Shown here piece by piece: positions 56,565 through 64,000 of a stretch of 64,000 nucleotides of DNA. The notes under the pieces were generated by a model. It did no database searches. It saw only the letters and a list, made by a program, of their open reading frames with translations, and had not been told where the DNA came from. Numbering within the stretch: the stretch's first letter is position 1; the number at the start of each line of letters is the position of its first letter. This DNA comes from CAWHQZ01 sp963831645. GTDB lineage: Bacteria > Pseudomonadota > Alphaproteobacteria > Rhizobiales > Aestuariivirgaceae. The position numbers and the translations under genes are program-made. The stretch is taken from contig CAWHQZ010000023.1 of the NCBI GenBank assembly GCA_963831645.1, positions 186,001 to 250,000 of the forward strand, in the 5' to 3' direction.

Positions 56565-56692
56565 GCAGTTCCGGAAGTTTATTAACCTCCCGGCCAAAAA
56601 ATGTTCCAACCATTTGATCCTGCGTGCTTTCTTATCGGCGCAGGCTTGCGTTCGGGGCAGCCGAGGGCCAGCTTTCGCTAACCGAGAGTACA

Positions 56693-56708
56693 CTATACTT
56701 TCGTATAG
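56693..56708. promoter_or_regulatory. palindrome CTATAC-N4-GTATAG
   Basis: Perfect 6-bp arms about 110 bp before the small membrane peptide, in a gap with no other feature. An AGGAG follows directly, then a possible 17-codon TTG-start frame. Either an operator or a -10-rich promoter element. Confidence 0.4.
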
Positions 56709-56819
56709 AGGAGCCAACGATTTGGTCGGAGCGCTTTACTTCCGTGCAATCGAACGTTTGAGGAAACCGCTCTAAGCTCCCTCTCACAGCAACACCAATA
56801 GCAAAGAAACGGGAGCCAA

Positions 56820-56933
56820 ATGAACGCCACACAAACTGCAGATGTACGCTTCTTGCGCCTTATCCTGATCGGTCTGGGGATACTGACGCTGGCGGCCGGT
56901 ACTGTCACGCAAGTTGGCCTGCTGGCGATGTGA
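56820..56933 (+). CDS. small single-pass membrane peptide (37 aa)
   Basis: ATG 56820 after CGGGAG; 37 codons to TGA 56931-56933. MNATQTADVRFLRLILIGL leads into one hydrophobic helix (ILTLAAGTVTQVGLLAM). It shares ADV-[QR]-FL and LAAG-x-VT with the 47-aa peptide at 8338-8481. A perfect EcfG promoter begins 2 bp after its stop, driving the L,D-transpeptidase. Function unknown; the repeated pairing with stress promoters suggests a GSR-linked membrane peptide family. Confidence 0.6.
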   Translation: MNATQTADVRFLRLILIGLGILTLAAGTVTQVGLLAM

Positions 56934-56934
56934 G

Positions 56935-56960
56935 GGAACGCTTGGGGAGGTCTCTGCGTT
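56935..56960 (+). promoter_or_regulatory. EcfG-type promoter for the L,D-transpeptidase
   Basis: GGAAC at 56935-56939, a 17-nt spacer, CGTT at 56957-56960. Perfect consensus, 132 nt before ATG 57093. The leader contains an open frame ending in ATGA overlap with that start. Confidence 0.83.
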
Positions 56961-57092
56961 GTCAGAGACGTCGGTTGAGGACGAATCATCTGATTTCGGA
57001 CAACTTGCCGTCGTGGCTGAGATCGCATATCGTCGATTTTCCCTTTCGGTCGCGGCAGAACTCGAACGGGTCGCTGAGAGGTCTGGTGCGTC

Positions 57093-59174
57093 ATGAGTAT
57101 ACTGCGTCTTTTGGCAATAGCGCTTGGAGCCGCGTGCTTGGGAGCGCTGAGTGATCCATCATTCGCCAAGGCCACTGACGGCCGGCCATCATTCACAAGA
57201 CCGCTGAAGGCCCAAAGCCTCAACACGAGGCGGCAAAAACCCCGGCGACAATTTTTTCTGTTTGCCCCCAGGAAGCAGGAGCTGACGCCCCAGAAGCGGG
57301 ACAACAAGTCTGTCGATAAGGCACCCAAACGCCGGCTCACTTTCGCTAGAGTTGAGCCTCAACTTCGCACCACCGTCAATCCCCAACTGCGCAAACGACG
57401 GTTCACCTTCTTCTCCGGTTCACAACGGCGCGTCGCAGTCAAACCCCAACTACGCAAACGCCGGCTCACTTTCGCCGGAGCCGATCCCCAGCCCAGTAGG
57501 CCGAAGTCTCCTGATGCCGGCTTTGAGATCTACCGGCCGGTCCAGCTCGTGGCTTTACGCAAGCCGGATCTTGGGTCCCAGGTAGTCCCTGGGGTGATGG
57601 CAGCGGCGGTCTTGCAGGAATTTCGCGAGCCCAAATCCCCATTGATGGTGACGGAGCAACAAAGAGATGCCATCGTCGATTTCTATCTAACCAACAACTT
57701 CAGGCCGCTCTGGGTCGGCCTGGAGGGGCTGAACGACAAGGCAAGACGCACCTTGGCGCTTCTTGCGGACGCGGAGCGAGAAGGTTTGAATCCTTCCGAC
57801 TATGTTCCCCCGAGCCTCGGTTCGTCTGTAGATGATGCTTCCGCACTGAAGGGGAATGTCGGCTCCCTGGCTCGCCTCGATATCGGCGTTACCGCCATGG
57901 CGTTGCGCTACGCCGAACACATTTACAGCGGCCGGATCGTTCCAAAGCGCCTTTCGGGCTACTATGACATCGTGCCGCCGGTGCTGAACCTGGGTCAGGT
58001 CCTTATCCAGCTGTCGGCGCGGACTGATCCCGACCGCTATCTGTCCTCATTGGCTCCGACCCACCCCGCCTATTCTGCCATGAAGGCTTCGTTGGCGGCG
58101 TTCGAGAAAGAGAGTGTGCAACGCGAACAAGAGCCGATACCGGCGGGCGAGCGCGTGAAGCCTGGTGGGCAGGATGCTCGGGTTTCTCTTGTGCGGGCCC
58201 GCATGGTCGAGCTCGGGTACTTGCCTGAGGATGATGCAGCCATGATAGCGGAGCCCGCAGCGTACAGTCTGCAGACCGGCAAGGGTGAGGCAACGCTCGA
58301 TGAGCCGCTGTCCAAGGCTTTGAAGGTGTTTCAGGCAAATCATGGGATCAAGCAGACGGGATCCATCGACAAGGCCACGGTCGCGGCTTTGAACTCCCGC
58401 CCGGAACGGGGCAATGCCGAGAAGCTTGTCCTGAACATGGAACGGTTGCGCTGGCTGCCGCGCGATCTGGGTAAGCGGCACGTATTCGTCAACCAGGCTT
58501 CATTCGAGCTGCGCCTGATCGACGGCGGCGATATCACCTGGAGCACGAAGGTGATCGTCGGCACGCCCGACACCCAAACCGCAGTGTTCAGCGACCAGAT
58601 GGAAACTGTCGTGATCAACCCCTACTGGGGCGTTCCGCAGTCGATCATCCGCCATGAAATGATGCCCCGTCTCGCCAGGGACCGCCGGTACCTCGACCGC
58701 CTGGGCTACCAGGTGGTGAATGAAAGAGGGCGCCTCGTCAGCTCCAGATCCGTCAACTGGTGGGCCTATAAAGGCGTCATTCCCTTCGGCGTGCGCCAGC
58801 CGCCCGGCGACGGAAATGCGCTCGGGAGAGTCAAGTTCCTGTTTCCGAACTCACATGACATCTATATGCACGACACTCCGGCAAAGGAGCTCTTCGCCGA
58901 GCCTGTCCGCGCCTTCAGTCATGGCTGCGTGCGCGTGGAGAGTCCGCGCGAGCTCGCCGAGCACGTGCTGGATTGGGAGCGCGAGCGCATCGACGACATG
59001 ATTGCGACGGGTCAGAACCAGGACATCAAGCTTTCCAGGCACATTCCCGTTCACTTGAACTACTTCACCGCGTGGCCCGACGAATCCGGGAAGATTGTCT
59101 TCCATTCCGACATCTACAATCGCGACACCCGGCTTGACAAAGCGCTCAATACCGTAGCGCTGGCAAGCAACTGA
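57093..59174 (+). CDS. L,D-transpeptidase with peptidoglycan-binding domain (YcbB/LdtD-like)
   Basis: 693 aa, intact. Signal peptide (SILRLLAIALGAACLGALSD), then a basic linker of about 130 residues with three KRR-[LF]-TF repeats. The scaffold domain is REAQQRDAIVDFYLTNNF-like with FRPLWVGLEGLNDKARRTLA, followed by a PG-binding part (VRARMVELGYL, FQANHGIKQTGSIDKATVAA). The YkuD catalytic domain holds FVNQASFELRLIDGGDITWS, VINPYWGVPQSIIRHEMMPR, NSHDIYMHDT and catalytic FSHGCVRVESPRELAEHVLD. It makes 3-3 crosslinks in the wall. The EcfG promoter makes it a stress-induced LDT, in line with LdtD in envelope stress. An IS630 transposase frame begins against its stop codon. Confidence 0.92.
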   Translation: MSILRLLAIALGAACLGALSDPSFAKATDGRPSFTRPLKAQSLNTRRQKPRRQFFLFAPRKQELTPQKRDNKSVDKAPKRRLTFARVEPQLRTTVNPQLRKRRFTFFSGSQRRVAVKPQLRKRRLTFAGADPQPSRPKSPDAGFEIYRPVQLVALRKPDLGSQVVPGVMAAAVLQEFREPKSPLMVTEQQRDAIVDFYLTNNFRPLWVGLEGLNDKARRTLALLADAEREGLNPSDYVPPSLGSSVDDASALKGNVGSLARLDIGVTAMALRYAEHIYSGRIVPKRLSGYYDIVPPVLNLGQVLIQLSARTDPDRYLSSLAPTHPAYSAMKASLAAFEKESVQREQEPIPAGERVKPGGQDARVSLVRARMVELGYLPEDDAAMIAEPAAYSLQTGKGEATLDEPLSKALKVFQANHGIKQTGSIDKATVAALNSRPERGNAEKLVLNMERLRWLPRDLGKRHVFVNQASFELRLIDGGDITWSTKVIVGTPDTQTAVFSDQMETVVINPYWGVPQSIIRHEMMPRLARDRRYLDRLGYQVVNERGRLVSSRSVNWWAYKGVIPFGVRQPPGDGNALGRVKFLFPNSHDIYMHDTPAKELFAEPVRAFSHGCVRVESPRELAEHVLDWERERIDDMIATGQNQDIKLSRHIPVHLNYFTAWPDESGKIVFHSDIYNRDTRLDKALNTVALASN
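57327..57519 (+). repeat. three 63-66 bp in-frame repeats in the LDT linker
   Basis: Copies start at 57327, 57393 and 57456. The first and third share AAACGCCGGCTCACTTTCGC exactly; the second differs at several bases. Each encodes KRR-[LF]-TF plus a variable part ending in PQL or PQP. The linker is strongly basic and could bind teichoic-like or nucleic polyanions, or simply span the wall. Confidence 0.75.
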
Positions 59175-60266
59175 GGTGCACCCCGGTTGTATCTGTTCGA
59201 GGGTTTGCCTGCACCTCGACAGTTTCTTGCAAATGGACTCCACGGTGGCGGTCCAGACGAAAGGCCGTGGTTGTTCGTTCCAAGCGTCGAGGAACTCGTC
59301 GATGGCCCGCTTGAGGTCGGGCACGCTGACGAAAGTGGCGCGGCGAATGCGCTTGGAGGTCAGTTCGGCAAGCCATCGCTCCACGAGATTCAGCCAGCTG
59401 GAGCTGGTGGGGATGAAGTGCGCCACGAAACGAGGATGACGCTGCAGCCAGGCCTTGACCTTGGGATGCTTGTGCGTGCCGTAGTTGTCGAGCACCAGAT
59501 GCAGAGGTACCGGGCCGGGGAACTCATCGTCCAGGCGGCGCAGGAAGCGAAGGAACTCCTGGTGCCGGTGGCGTTCAAAGCATTGACCCACGACGCGTCC
59601 TTGCAGGACGTCCAGGGCGGCGAAGAGGGTCGTGGTGCCGTTGCGTTTATAGTCGTGGGTCATCGTGCCGCAGCGACCCTTCTTCATCGGTAATCCCGGC
59701 TGGGTGCGATCCAGGGCCTGAATTTGGCTCTTCTCATCGACGCACAGCACGATCGCCTGTTGCGGCGGATTGAGATAGAGCCCGACCACATCGGTCAGCT
59801 TCTCCAGGAAGCGGGCATCGCGCGACAGCTTGAAAGTCTCGCTGCGGTGCGGCCTCAGATCATGGCCGTTCCAGATGTTGTTGATCGTTGACTTGCTGAC
59901 CCCCTGGCTGCGCGCCATCGTGCGGCAGCTCCAGTGCGTCATCCCTTTCGGCTTGGTCCGAAGCGTCGCATCCACGATCGCTGCGATCTTCGCCGGCCCG
60001 TATGTCGGCTTGCGACCGCGACCGGGAGCAACCTCCCACAGACTCTCGATCCCGTCCGCCGCGTAGCGCTCGCGCCACAACGTCACCGTCTTGCGATTGA
60101 TCCCAAGCTGTCCAGCCACGGTGCTGTCGCTCGCACCGTCGGCGCTCGCCAGAACGATACGGCCGCGCAAAGCCACCTGCTGCGGCGTTCCATGCGCCTG
60201 CAACCACCGCTCGATCTCGCCGCGCTCACTCGGAAGCACCCTAAGGGCAGGCACGCTCAAAGGCAT
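59175..60266 (-). CDS. IS630 family transposase (no own stop at the 3' end)
   Basis: ATG 60266; about 364 codons to the point where it meets the L,D-transpeptidase stop. N-terminal helix-turn-helix (ERWLQAHGTPQQVALRGRIV, VAGQLGINRKTVTLWRERYA, ADGIESLWEVAPGRGRKPTY) is followed by the DDE core: PPQQAIVLCVDEKSQIQALD (first Asp), GPVPLHLVLDNYGTHKHPKV (second Asp) and IPTSSSWLNLVERWLAELT (Glu). All catalytic residues are present. The frame does not stop at its expected end but runs on to 58851 antisense to the L,D-transpeptidase. No TA duplication or matching terminal repeat was found at that side, so the element looks clipped there. Confidence 0.88.
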
Positions 60267-60294
60267 GCGCTACCATATTCTGCAACCAGCTGAT

Positions 60295-60315
60295 TGTCCA
60301 GCTATTTGCTAGACA
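60295..60315. repeat. imperfect hairpin TGTCCAGC-N5-GCTAGACA near IS630 5' end
   Basis: 8-bp arms with one mismatch. It lies 28 bp outside the transposase start and between it and the glutamine amidotransferase. A structurally alike hairpin stands at 61643-61663, so these may be element ends or relics. Confidence 0.45.
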
Positions 60316-60320
60316 CAACA

Positions 60321-61082
60321 CTAGCAGTTACGTGAATTGGCGCCAGACTTGACATTCGCGGGCAACCCGGCACCCCGCCAGGGAAAGAATGCCGGGGCTG
60401 CCCACTCCTCAAGAAACGTGCGGAACCACCCGGCGAGGGCGGCGTCATACATGAAATTGTCGGCAAGCTGGCGCGCCGGCGGATGGGCACCTGGCGCGCG
60501 GTTGCGCTCACCTCTGCGCCCGATCCACGCTTTCAGCATTTGCCGAGTGGCTTCGGGGTGAAACTGTAAACCAAAGGCTTTCTCACCGTAGCGAAAAGCC
60601 TGGTGAGGATAGAGCTCGCTTGACGCCAGGTTCCGAGCCCCAGCCGGCAGGTCAAACTGATGATAGTGGGACTGTAACACCATCAGTCCATCAGGGATCA
60701 GAGCGAACCCATCAAGTGTCGGCCGAAGGGGGTAGTAGCCATACTCATGAACGCCGTCGGGATGAGGCCCCACCCAGGCGCCCAGTTCACGGGCGAGCAG
60801 CTGTGCACCAAGGCACAACCCAAGCACCGGAATGTCGCGTTCAAGAGCTTTGCCCAAAACACGCATTTCCAGGCTTAGAAATGGATAGGACGCCGTGTCG
60901 GGAACGCCGGAGCGCCCGCCATACACGATCAGGGCCCTTGTGCTGTCGTCCAACTCGGGAATGCTGTCGCCTTCCGCAGGACAGCTCCACACCAGTTCCA
61001 AACCTCGAGCCGCCAGAAAGGCCGACGCGCGATCGTCCTTTTCATCACTCCTGTGAACAATGAGCAGAGCTTTCGACCTCAT
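60321..61082 (-). CDS. class I glutamine amidotransferase (GMP synthase-like)
   Basis: 253 aa, intact. SKALLIVHRSDEKDDRASAF, ALIVYGGRSGVPDTASYPFL, the nucleophile elbow VLGLCLGAQLLARELGAWVG (catalytic Cys), VLQSHYHQFDLPAGARNLAS, YGEKAFGLQFHPEATRQMLK (catalytic His and Glu). Stand-alone proteins of this type hydrolyse gamma-glutamyl amides or act on unknown donors. TGAACG-N3-CGTTCA palindromes lie in the 311-bp gap upstream, one of them 55 bp from this start, which suggests repression by a TetR-type regulator not in the window. Confidence 0.9.
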   Translation of the reverse strand: MRSKALLIVHRSDEKDDRASAFLAARGLELVWSCPAEGDSIPELDDSTRALIVYGGRSGVPDTASYPFLSLEMRVLGKALERDIPVLGLCLGAQLLARELGAWVGPHPDGVHEYGYYPLRPTLDGFALIPDGLMVLQSHYHQFDLPAGARNLASSELYPHQAFRYGEKAFGLQFHPEATRQMLKAWIGRRGERNRAPGAHPPARQLADNFMYDAALAGWFRTFLEEWAAPAFFPWRGAGLPANVKSGANSRNC

Positions 61083-61136
61083 CTACGCAGGATGGGTCCG
61101 GTTGCGCACAGCGTCAACTCGAGACTAAACGGCTGA

Positions 61137-61151
61137 TGAACGAGGCGTTCA
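61137..61151. promoter_or_regulatory. operator-like palindrome TGAACG-AGG-CGTTCA (copy 1)
   Basis: Perfect 6-bp arms with a 3-nt centre, 55 bp upstream of the glutamine amidotransferase start. The same arms and spacing recur at 61315-61329. TGAACG half-sites are common in TetR/AcrR-family operators. Confidence 0.6.
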
Positions 61152-61314
61152 GGGCCGGTTGAAGGGCGATCGCATACAGTACGTTCCACATCGAAACTGG
61201 AACGCCCGGGACGGCGCGACAGATCGGGCGGCCGCCGCTTGAAGTGGAGGCCGCCCGAAGCCTTTTGTCGGGGGTCGCTCGGCCGGCAGACATTCTCGCC
61301 ACCTAACGGATAAA

Positions 61315-61329
61315 TGAACGCGCCGTTCA
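61315..61329. promoter_or_regulatory. operator-like palindrome TGAACG-CGC-CGTTCA (copy 2)
   Basis: Perfect 6-bp arms, 64 bp upstream of the DUF1127 start, 178 bp from copy 1. Between the copies is CGTTCC-N11-GGAACG (61182-61204). The rest of the 311-bp gap 61083-61393 has no recognised gene. Confidence 0.6.
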
Positions 61330-61393
61330 GTGCAGGTTCCGAAAAGCTCCTGCAATATGCGGACAACATAAGCCAGACACGCAGGAGAGTTCC

Positions 61394-61606
61394 ATGACAG
61401 CGATCACTGCATCGCAGACTTTTCCCGGCCAGGGCACCGGTCACAGCGGCACCTCGATCGTCGCTTGGCTCATTGCCCGGATCAAGGAAGGACGTTTCAA
61501 CGCAGCGCGCCGTCCACGCAGCGGACAGCTTAGCGATGCTCTTCTCAGCGACCTTGGCATCTCGCGCACTCAGGCAGAGTTCGGTAACGCAAGTTTGTGG
61601 CGATAG
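61394..61606 (+). CDS. DUF1127 (YjiS-like) small protein
   Basis: 70 aa: MTAITASQTFPGQGTGHSG, SIVAWLIARIKEGRFNAARR, the DUF1127 core LSDALLSDLGISRTQAEFGN and ending ASLWR. The Arg-rich helix followed by L-x-D-L-G-[IL]-x-R is diagnostic. Small DUF1127 proteins bind RNA or affect phosphate and C4 metabolism in some alphaproteobacteria; the role here is unknown. ATG 61394 follows GCAGGAGAGTTCC. Likely controlled by the palindrome at 61315. Confidence 0.88.
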   Translation: MTAITASQTFPGQGTGHSGTSIVAWLIARIKEGRFNAARRPRSGQLSDALLSDLGISRTQAEFGNASLWR

Positions 61607-61642
61607 GCGTTCCCGACCGGCAGGCGCGCCGCGCTAATGTAG

Positions 61643-61663
61643 TGTCCACGAATTAACTGGACA
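61643..61663. repeat. hairpin TGTCCA-N9-TGGACA downstream of DUF1127
   Basis: Perfect 6-bp arms, followed by TGATTTTTTG, so it may act as a weak terminator for DUF1127. It resembles the hairpin at 60295-60315. The remaining 61664-61922 stretch before the livM stop has no gene I recognise. Confidence 0.5.
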
Positions 61664-61922
61664 GTGATTTTTTGCGTCTGGGGGTGCGTGTCACACGCGA
61701 AGCTGACCGCGTGCGGATGGCTACTTCGCCGGCAGCAAGCGGCGGTTGATGGGGGCACAGCGGCTGCGCTCGAGGGTCGGCCTGCCGACTGCGGTGCCGC
61801 GAGCAGGAACCCTCACGAAACGACGAGGACCAAGCGGCTCATATCGGCGAGTAGCGGAGTCGGCTGAGTTGCGACGATCAAGCCTCACAAGCGCACGCAA
61901 GCAGTTCGCTGACCTGCGGTGC

Positions 61923-62912
61923 TTATTCGGCCGGCTGTCCATGGGTGACACCGGGAGGCTCAGCCTTGGATTTTCCGCGGCCACGCCAATTGGATGCTCT
62001 CGCCATGATCTCCCCGACGATGCCGCGCCGGAACAGCAGCACGGTGACTACGAAGATGGCGCCCTGGATCACCAACACCCATTCGCCGAAGCCCGCCAGA
62101 TAGTTCTGCATGGTGATGATGACGCCGGCGCCAACGATGGGGCCGAACACTGTGCCCATGCCCCCGACCAGCGTCATCAGCACTACTTCGCCCGACATCT
62201 GCCAGGTGACGTCGGTGAGGGAGGCGAGTTGGAATACGATGGCCTTGGTGGCGCCGGCGAGGCCTGCCAGCGTCGCCGACAGCACGAACGCGATTAGCTT
62301 GAAACGATCCACCGCGTAGCCGAGCGAGATGGCGCGCGGCTCGTTCTCACGGATCGCTTTCAGGACTTGTCCGAACGGGGAGTGGATCGTGCGCCAGATG
62401 ATCAGGAAGCCCGCGCAGAAGATCGCCAGGACGACATAGCAGAATACGAGGTCGTCGCTGATATCGAGGAGCCCGAACAGCGGCCGGCGCGGTATCGCCT
62501 GGATGCCGTCCTCACCGCCGGTGAATTTCGCCTGCAGGCAGAAGAAGAACACCATCTGCGACAGAGCCAGAGTGACCATGGCGAAATAGATGCCCTGGCG
62601 GCGGATGGCGATGCTGCCTGTCACGAGGCCGAGGATCGCCGCCACGGCCGTACCGCCGAGAATGCCGGCCTCGGTTGGCCAGCCCAGCTCCTTGACCGTA
62701 TATCCCGAGATGTAGGCGGCAAAGCCGAAGAACATGGCATGCCCGAAGGAGAGCAGGCCGGCATACCCGAGCAGCAGGTTGAAGGCGCATGCGAACAGCG
62801 CAAAGCACAGCACCTTCATCAGGAAGACCGGATAGACGACGAGCGGCGCCACCAGCCCGATGGCCACCAGCGCGGCAAACGCGAGCAGAGTGCGGTTGCT
62901 CGTTGTCCGCAT
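61923..62912 (-). CDS. livM: branched-chain amino acid ABC permease (LivM)
   Basis: 329 aa, intact. Multiple helices: LLAFAALVAIGLVAPLVVYP, FALFACAFNLLLGYAGLLSF, the family motif SFGHAMFFGFAAYISGYTVK, RRQGIYFAMVTLALSQMVFF, then the cytoplasmic loop GQVLKAIRENEPRAISLGYA, VLSATLAGLAGATKAIV and GGMGTVFGPIVGAGVIITMQ. Ends in a Lys/Arg-rich tail. It starts 9 bp after the livH stop; together they form the membrane part of a Liv/Urt-type importer. The ATPases are not in the window. Confidence 0.94.
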   Translation of the reverse strand: MRTTSNRTLLAFAALVAIGLVAPLVVYPVFLMKVLCFALFACAFNLLLGYAGLLSFGHAMFFGFAAYISGYTVKELGWPTEAGILGGTAVAAILGLVTGSIAIRRQGIYFAMVTLALSQMVFFFCLQAKFTGGEDGIQAIPRRPLFGLLDISDDLVFCYVVLAIFCAGFLIIWRTIHSPFGQVLKAIRENEPRAISLGYAVDRFKLIAFVLSATLAGLAGATKAIVFQLASLTDVTWQMSGEVVLMTLVGGMGTVFGPIVGAGVIITMQNYLAGFGEWVLVIQGAIFVVTVLLFRRGIVGEIMARASNWRGRGKSKAEPPGVTHGQPAE

Positions 62913-62921
62913 CGAGCGCTC

Positions 62922-63804
62922 CTACCTGGGTGTCCCGAACAGGCCCTGCGGGCGCAACATCAGTACGATCGCCATGATGATGAAAATGACAGTGTTGGAA
63001 GCCTCCGGATAGAAGACCTTGGTGAGGCCCTCGACGACGCCGAGGCCGAAACCGGTGATGATCGAGCCCAGGATCGAGCCCATACCGCCGATCACCACCA
63101 CGGCGAACACCACGATGATCAGGTGCGATCCCATGACCGGGTTGACCGAATAGATCGGCGCCGCCAGCACGCCTGCCAGTGCAGCGAGGCCGACGCCAAA
63201 GCCATAGGTGAGCGTGATCATGCGCGGCACGTTGATGCCGAAGGCCTGCACCAGATTCTGGGCGCTCGGTGGCCGCGCGCAGATATGATCCGAGCTGGGT
63301 TTTTTCGATCATGAACCAGGTGCCGAGGCACACCACGAGCGAGAACACCACCACCCAGGCCCGGTAGTAGGGCAGGAACATGAAGCCGAGGTTGATGCCG
63401 CCGGGCATCGGATTGGCGTAGGGCAGCCCGGAGGAGCCGTACTGCTGCCGGAACAGGCCCTCGATGATCAGCGCCAGCCCGAAGGTGAGCAGCAGGCCGT
63501 AGAGATGATCGAGGTGATAGAGGCGTGAGATGAACAGGCGCTCGATGATGATGCCAGTGATGCCGACGATGATCGGAGCGACGATCAGGGCGCCCCAATA
63601 GGGAATGCCGAAATAGGCGAGCAGCATGTAGGCGCAGAACGCACCCATCATGTACTGGGCGCCGTGCGTGAAGTTGATCACGTTCATCAGCCCGAAGATC
63701 ACTGCGAGCCCGAGCGAAAGGAGCGCGTAAAACGCACCGTTGATCAGGCCCAGCAGCAACTGGCCGAATAAGGCCTGCGGCGCCACACCAATCACCTCGA
63801 ACAC
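62922..63804 (-). CDS. livH: branched-chain amino acid ABC permease (LivH, frameshifted)
   Basis: GTG 63804 gives FEVIGVAPQALFGQLLLGLI, NGAFYALLSLGLAVIFGLMN, VINFTHGAQYMMGAFCAYML, IIVGITGIIIERLFISRLYH and EKTQLGSYLRAATE. After a one-base loss near 63265 it continues QAFGINVPRMITLTYGFGVG, LAALAGVLAAPIYSVNPVMG, GGMGSILGSIITGFGLGVVE and MLRPQGLFGTPR. All LivH segments are present in order. The break sits in a G/C-rich stretch and is probably a sequence error. Confidence 0.88.
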
Positions 63805-63875
63805 GGAGCGCCTATTCCTCTCGATGGCCGGCAGTCCCGGGCAGGGGGCTGTCGGGACCTGCCGGCGCCAACCTG

Positions 63876-64000
63876 TTACTGCACCAGCGGACACTGGCCC
63901 TGATCGATGGGACGGAAGGCCTCGGCTGCCGGGATGGTCGCGCGAACTTTATAGTAATCCCACGGCCCGGTGCTCTCCTCCGGCTTCTTGACCTCGACAA
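63876..64000 (-). CDS. branched-chain amino acid ABC substrate-binding protein, C-terminal end (partial)
   Basis: The last 40 codons of a gene running off the window: VEVKKPEESTGPWDYYKVRA, TIPAAEAFRPIDQGQCPLVQ, stop at 63876-63878. The tail PWDYYKVxxTIPAxEAFRPxxxxxCPLV is typical of Liv-type periplasmic binding proteins. It lies upstream of livH and livM on the same strand, giving binding protein, LivH, LivM order. Confidence 0.85.
   Translation of the reverse strand, partial: VEVKKPEESTGPWDYYKVRATIPAAEAFRPIDQGQCPLVQ

Noticed and set aside
56518..56775. 85-codon frame ending at 56775, including a possible 17-codon TTG leader after AGGAG
   Set aside because: Overlaps the PhnB-like 3' end, no homology seen; the short leader is possible but unsupported.
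58851..59174. Transposase C-terminal extension as coding
   Set aside because: It is exactly antisense to the conserved catalytic end of the L,D-transpeptidase; only that strand shows family conservation.

Overview
The window looks like a chromosomal segment of a high-GC alphaproteobacterium of the Hyphomicrobiales (Rhizobiales), probably Phyllobacteriaceae/Mesorhizobium-like. The signs are a cyclic beta-1,2-glucan synthase (ndvB/chvB), a PhyR general stress response (GSR) regulator with perfect EcfG-type promoters (GGAAC-N16/17-CGTT), PRC-barrel/CsbD/DUF3309 stress genes, many periplasmic-binding-protein ABC operons, paired class III cyclase-TPR proteins, and IS5 and IS630 elements. The genus is an inference.

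Layout. 1-5.2 kb: C-terminal 1741 codons of ndvB. 5.2-11.9 kb: a GSR island holding DUF3309, small membrane peptides, MgtC, CHRD, PRC-barrel, CsbD, phyR and an HWE-family sensor kinase; six perfect EcfG promoters are visible here and a seventh stands before an L,D-transpeptidase at 57 kb. 11.9-13.5 kb: a decayed nitronate monooxygenase and a broken Tat-exported metallo-beta-lactamase-fold gene. 13.6-20.4 kb: a probable amide-utilisation block (polysaccharide-deacetylase-like hydrolase, CxxC protein, CobW-type GTPase, creatininase) beside a sugar-type ABC importer with no ATPase of its own. 20.4-23.3 kb: a compact minus-strand operon (formamidase, Tat-exported binding protein, DUF2236). 23.5-38.5 kb: two paralogous adenylate cyclase-TPR genes bracket a polyamine-type ABC operon with an ornithine cyclodeaminase-like enzyme and a glycine-betaine-type ABC operon with a double-length permease. 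38.5-40.7 kb: DUF899 and a saccharopine-dehydrogenase-like gene. 40.7-45 kb: a complete sugar/polyol ABC operon with an MsmK/UgpC-type ATPase. 45.3-49.1 kb: an L,D-transpeptidase, DUF411, pterin dehydratase and a Rieske oxygenase. 49.2-50.7 kb: an IS5-family element and REP-like hairpins. 50.8-56.6 kb: a B12-type radical SAM protein, two GFA proteins, a cache protein, a DapA-like aldolase, Tam and a PhnB-like protein. 56.8-61.6 kb: the second GSR site with its L,D-transpeptidase, an IS630 transposase, a glutamine amidotransferase and DUF1127. 61.9-64 kb: a branched-chain amino acid ABC operon running off the end.

The biology is envelope and stress homeostasis (periplasmic glucans, L,D-crosslinking, small membrane peptides, GSR) combined with scavenging of amides, polyamines/opine-like compounds, betaine, sugars and amino acids.

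Quality warning: 21 recognisable genes are broken, mostly by single-base G/C indels concentrated at 26.8-36.5 and 40.7-45 kb, while 36.8-40.65 kb is clean. Most of these look like consensus errors. I annotate each as one gene across its frames and name the breaks. Only the nitronate monooxygenase remnant looks like true decay.
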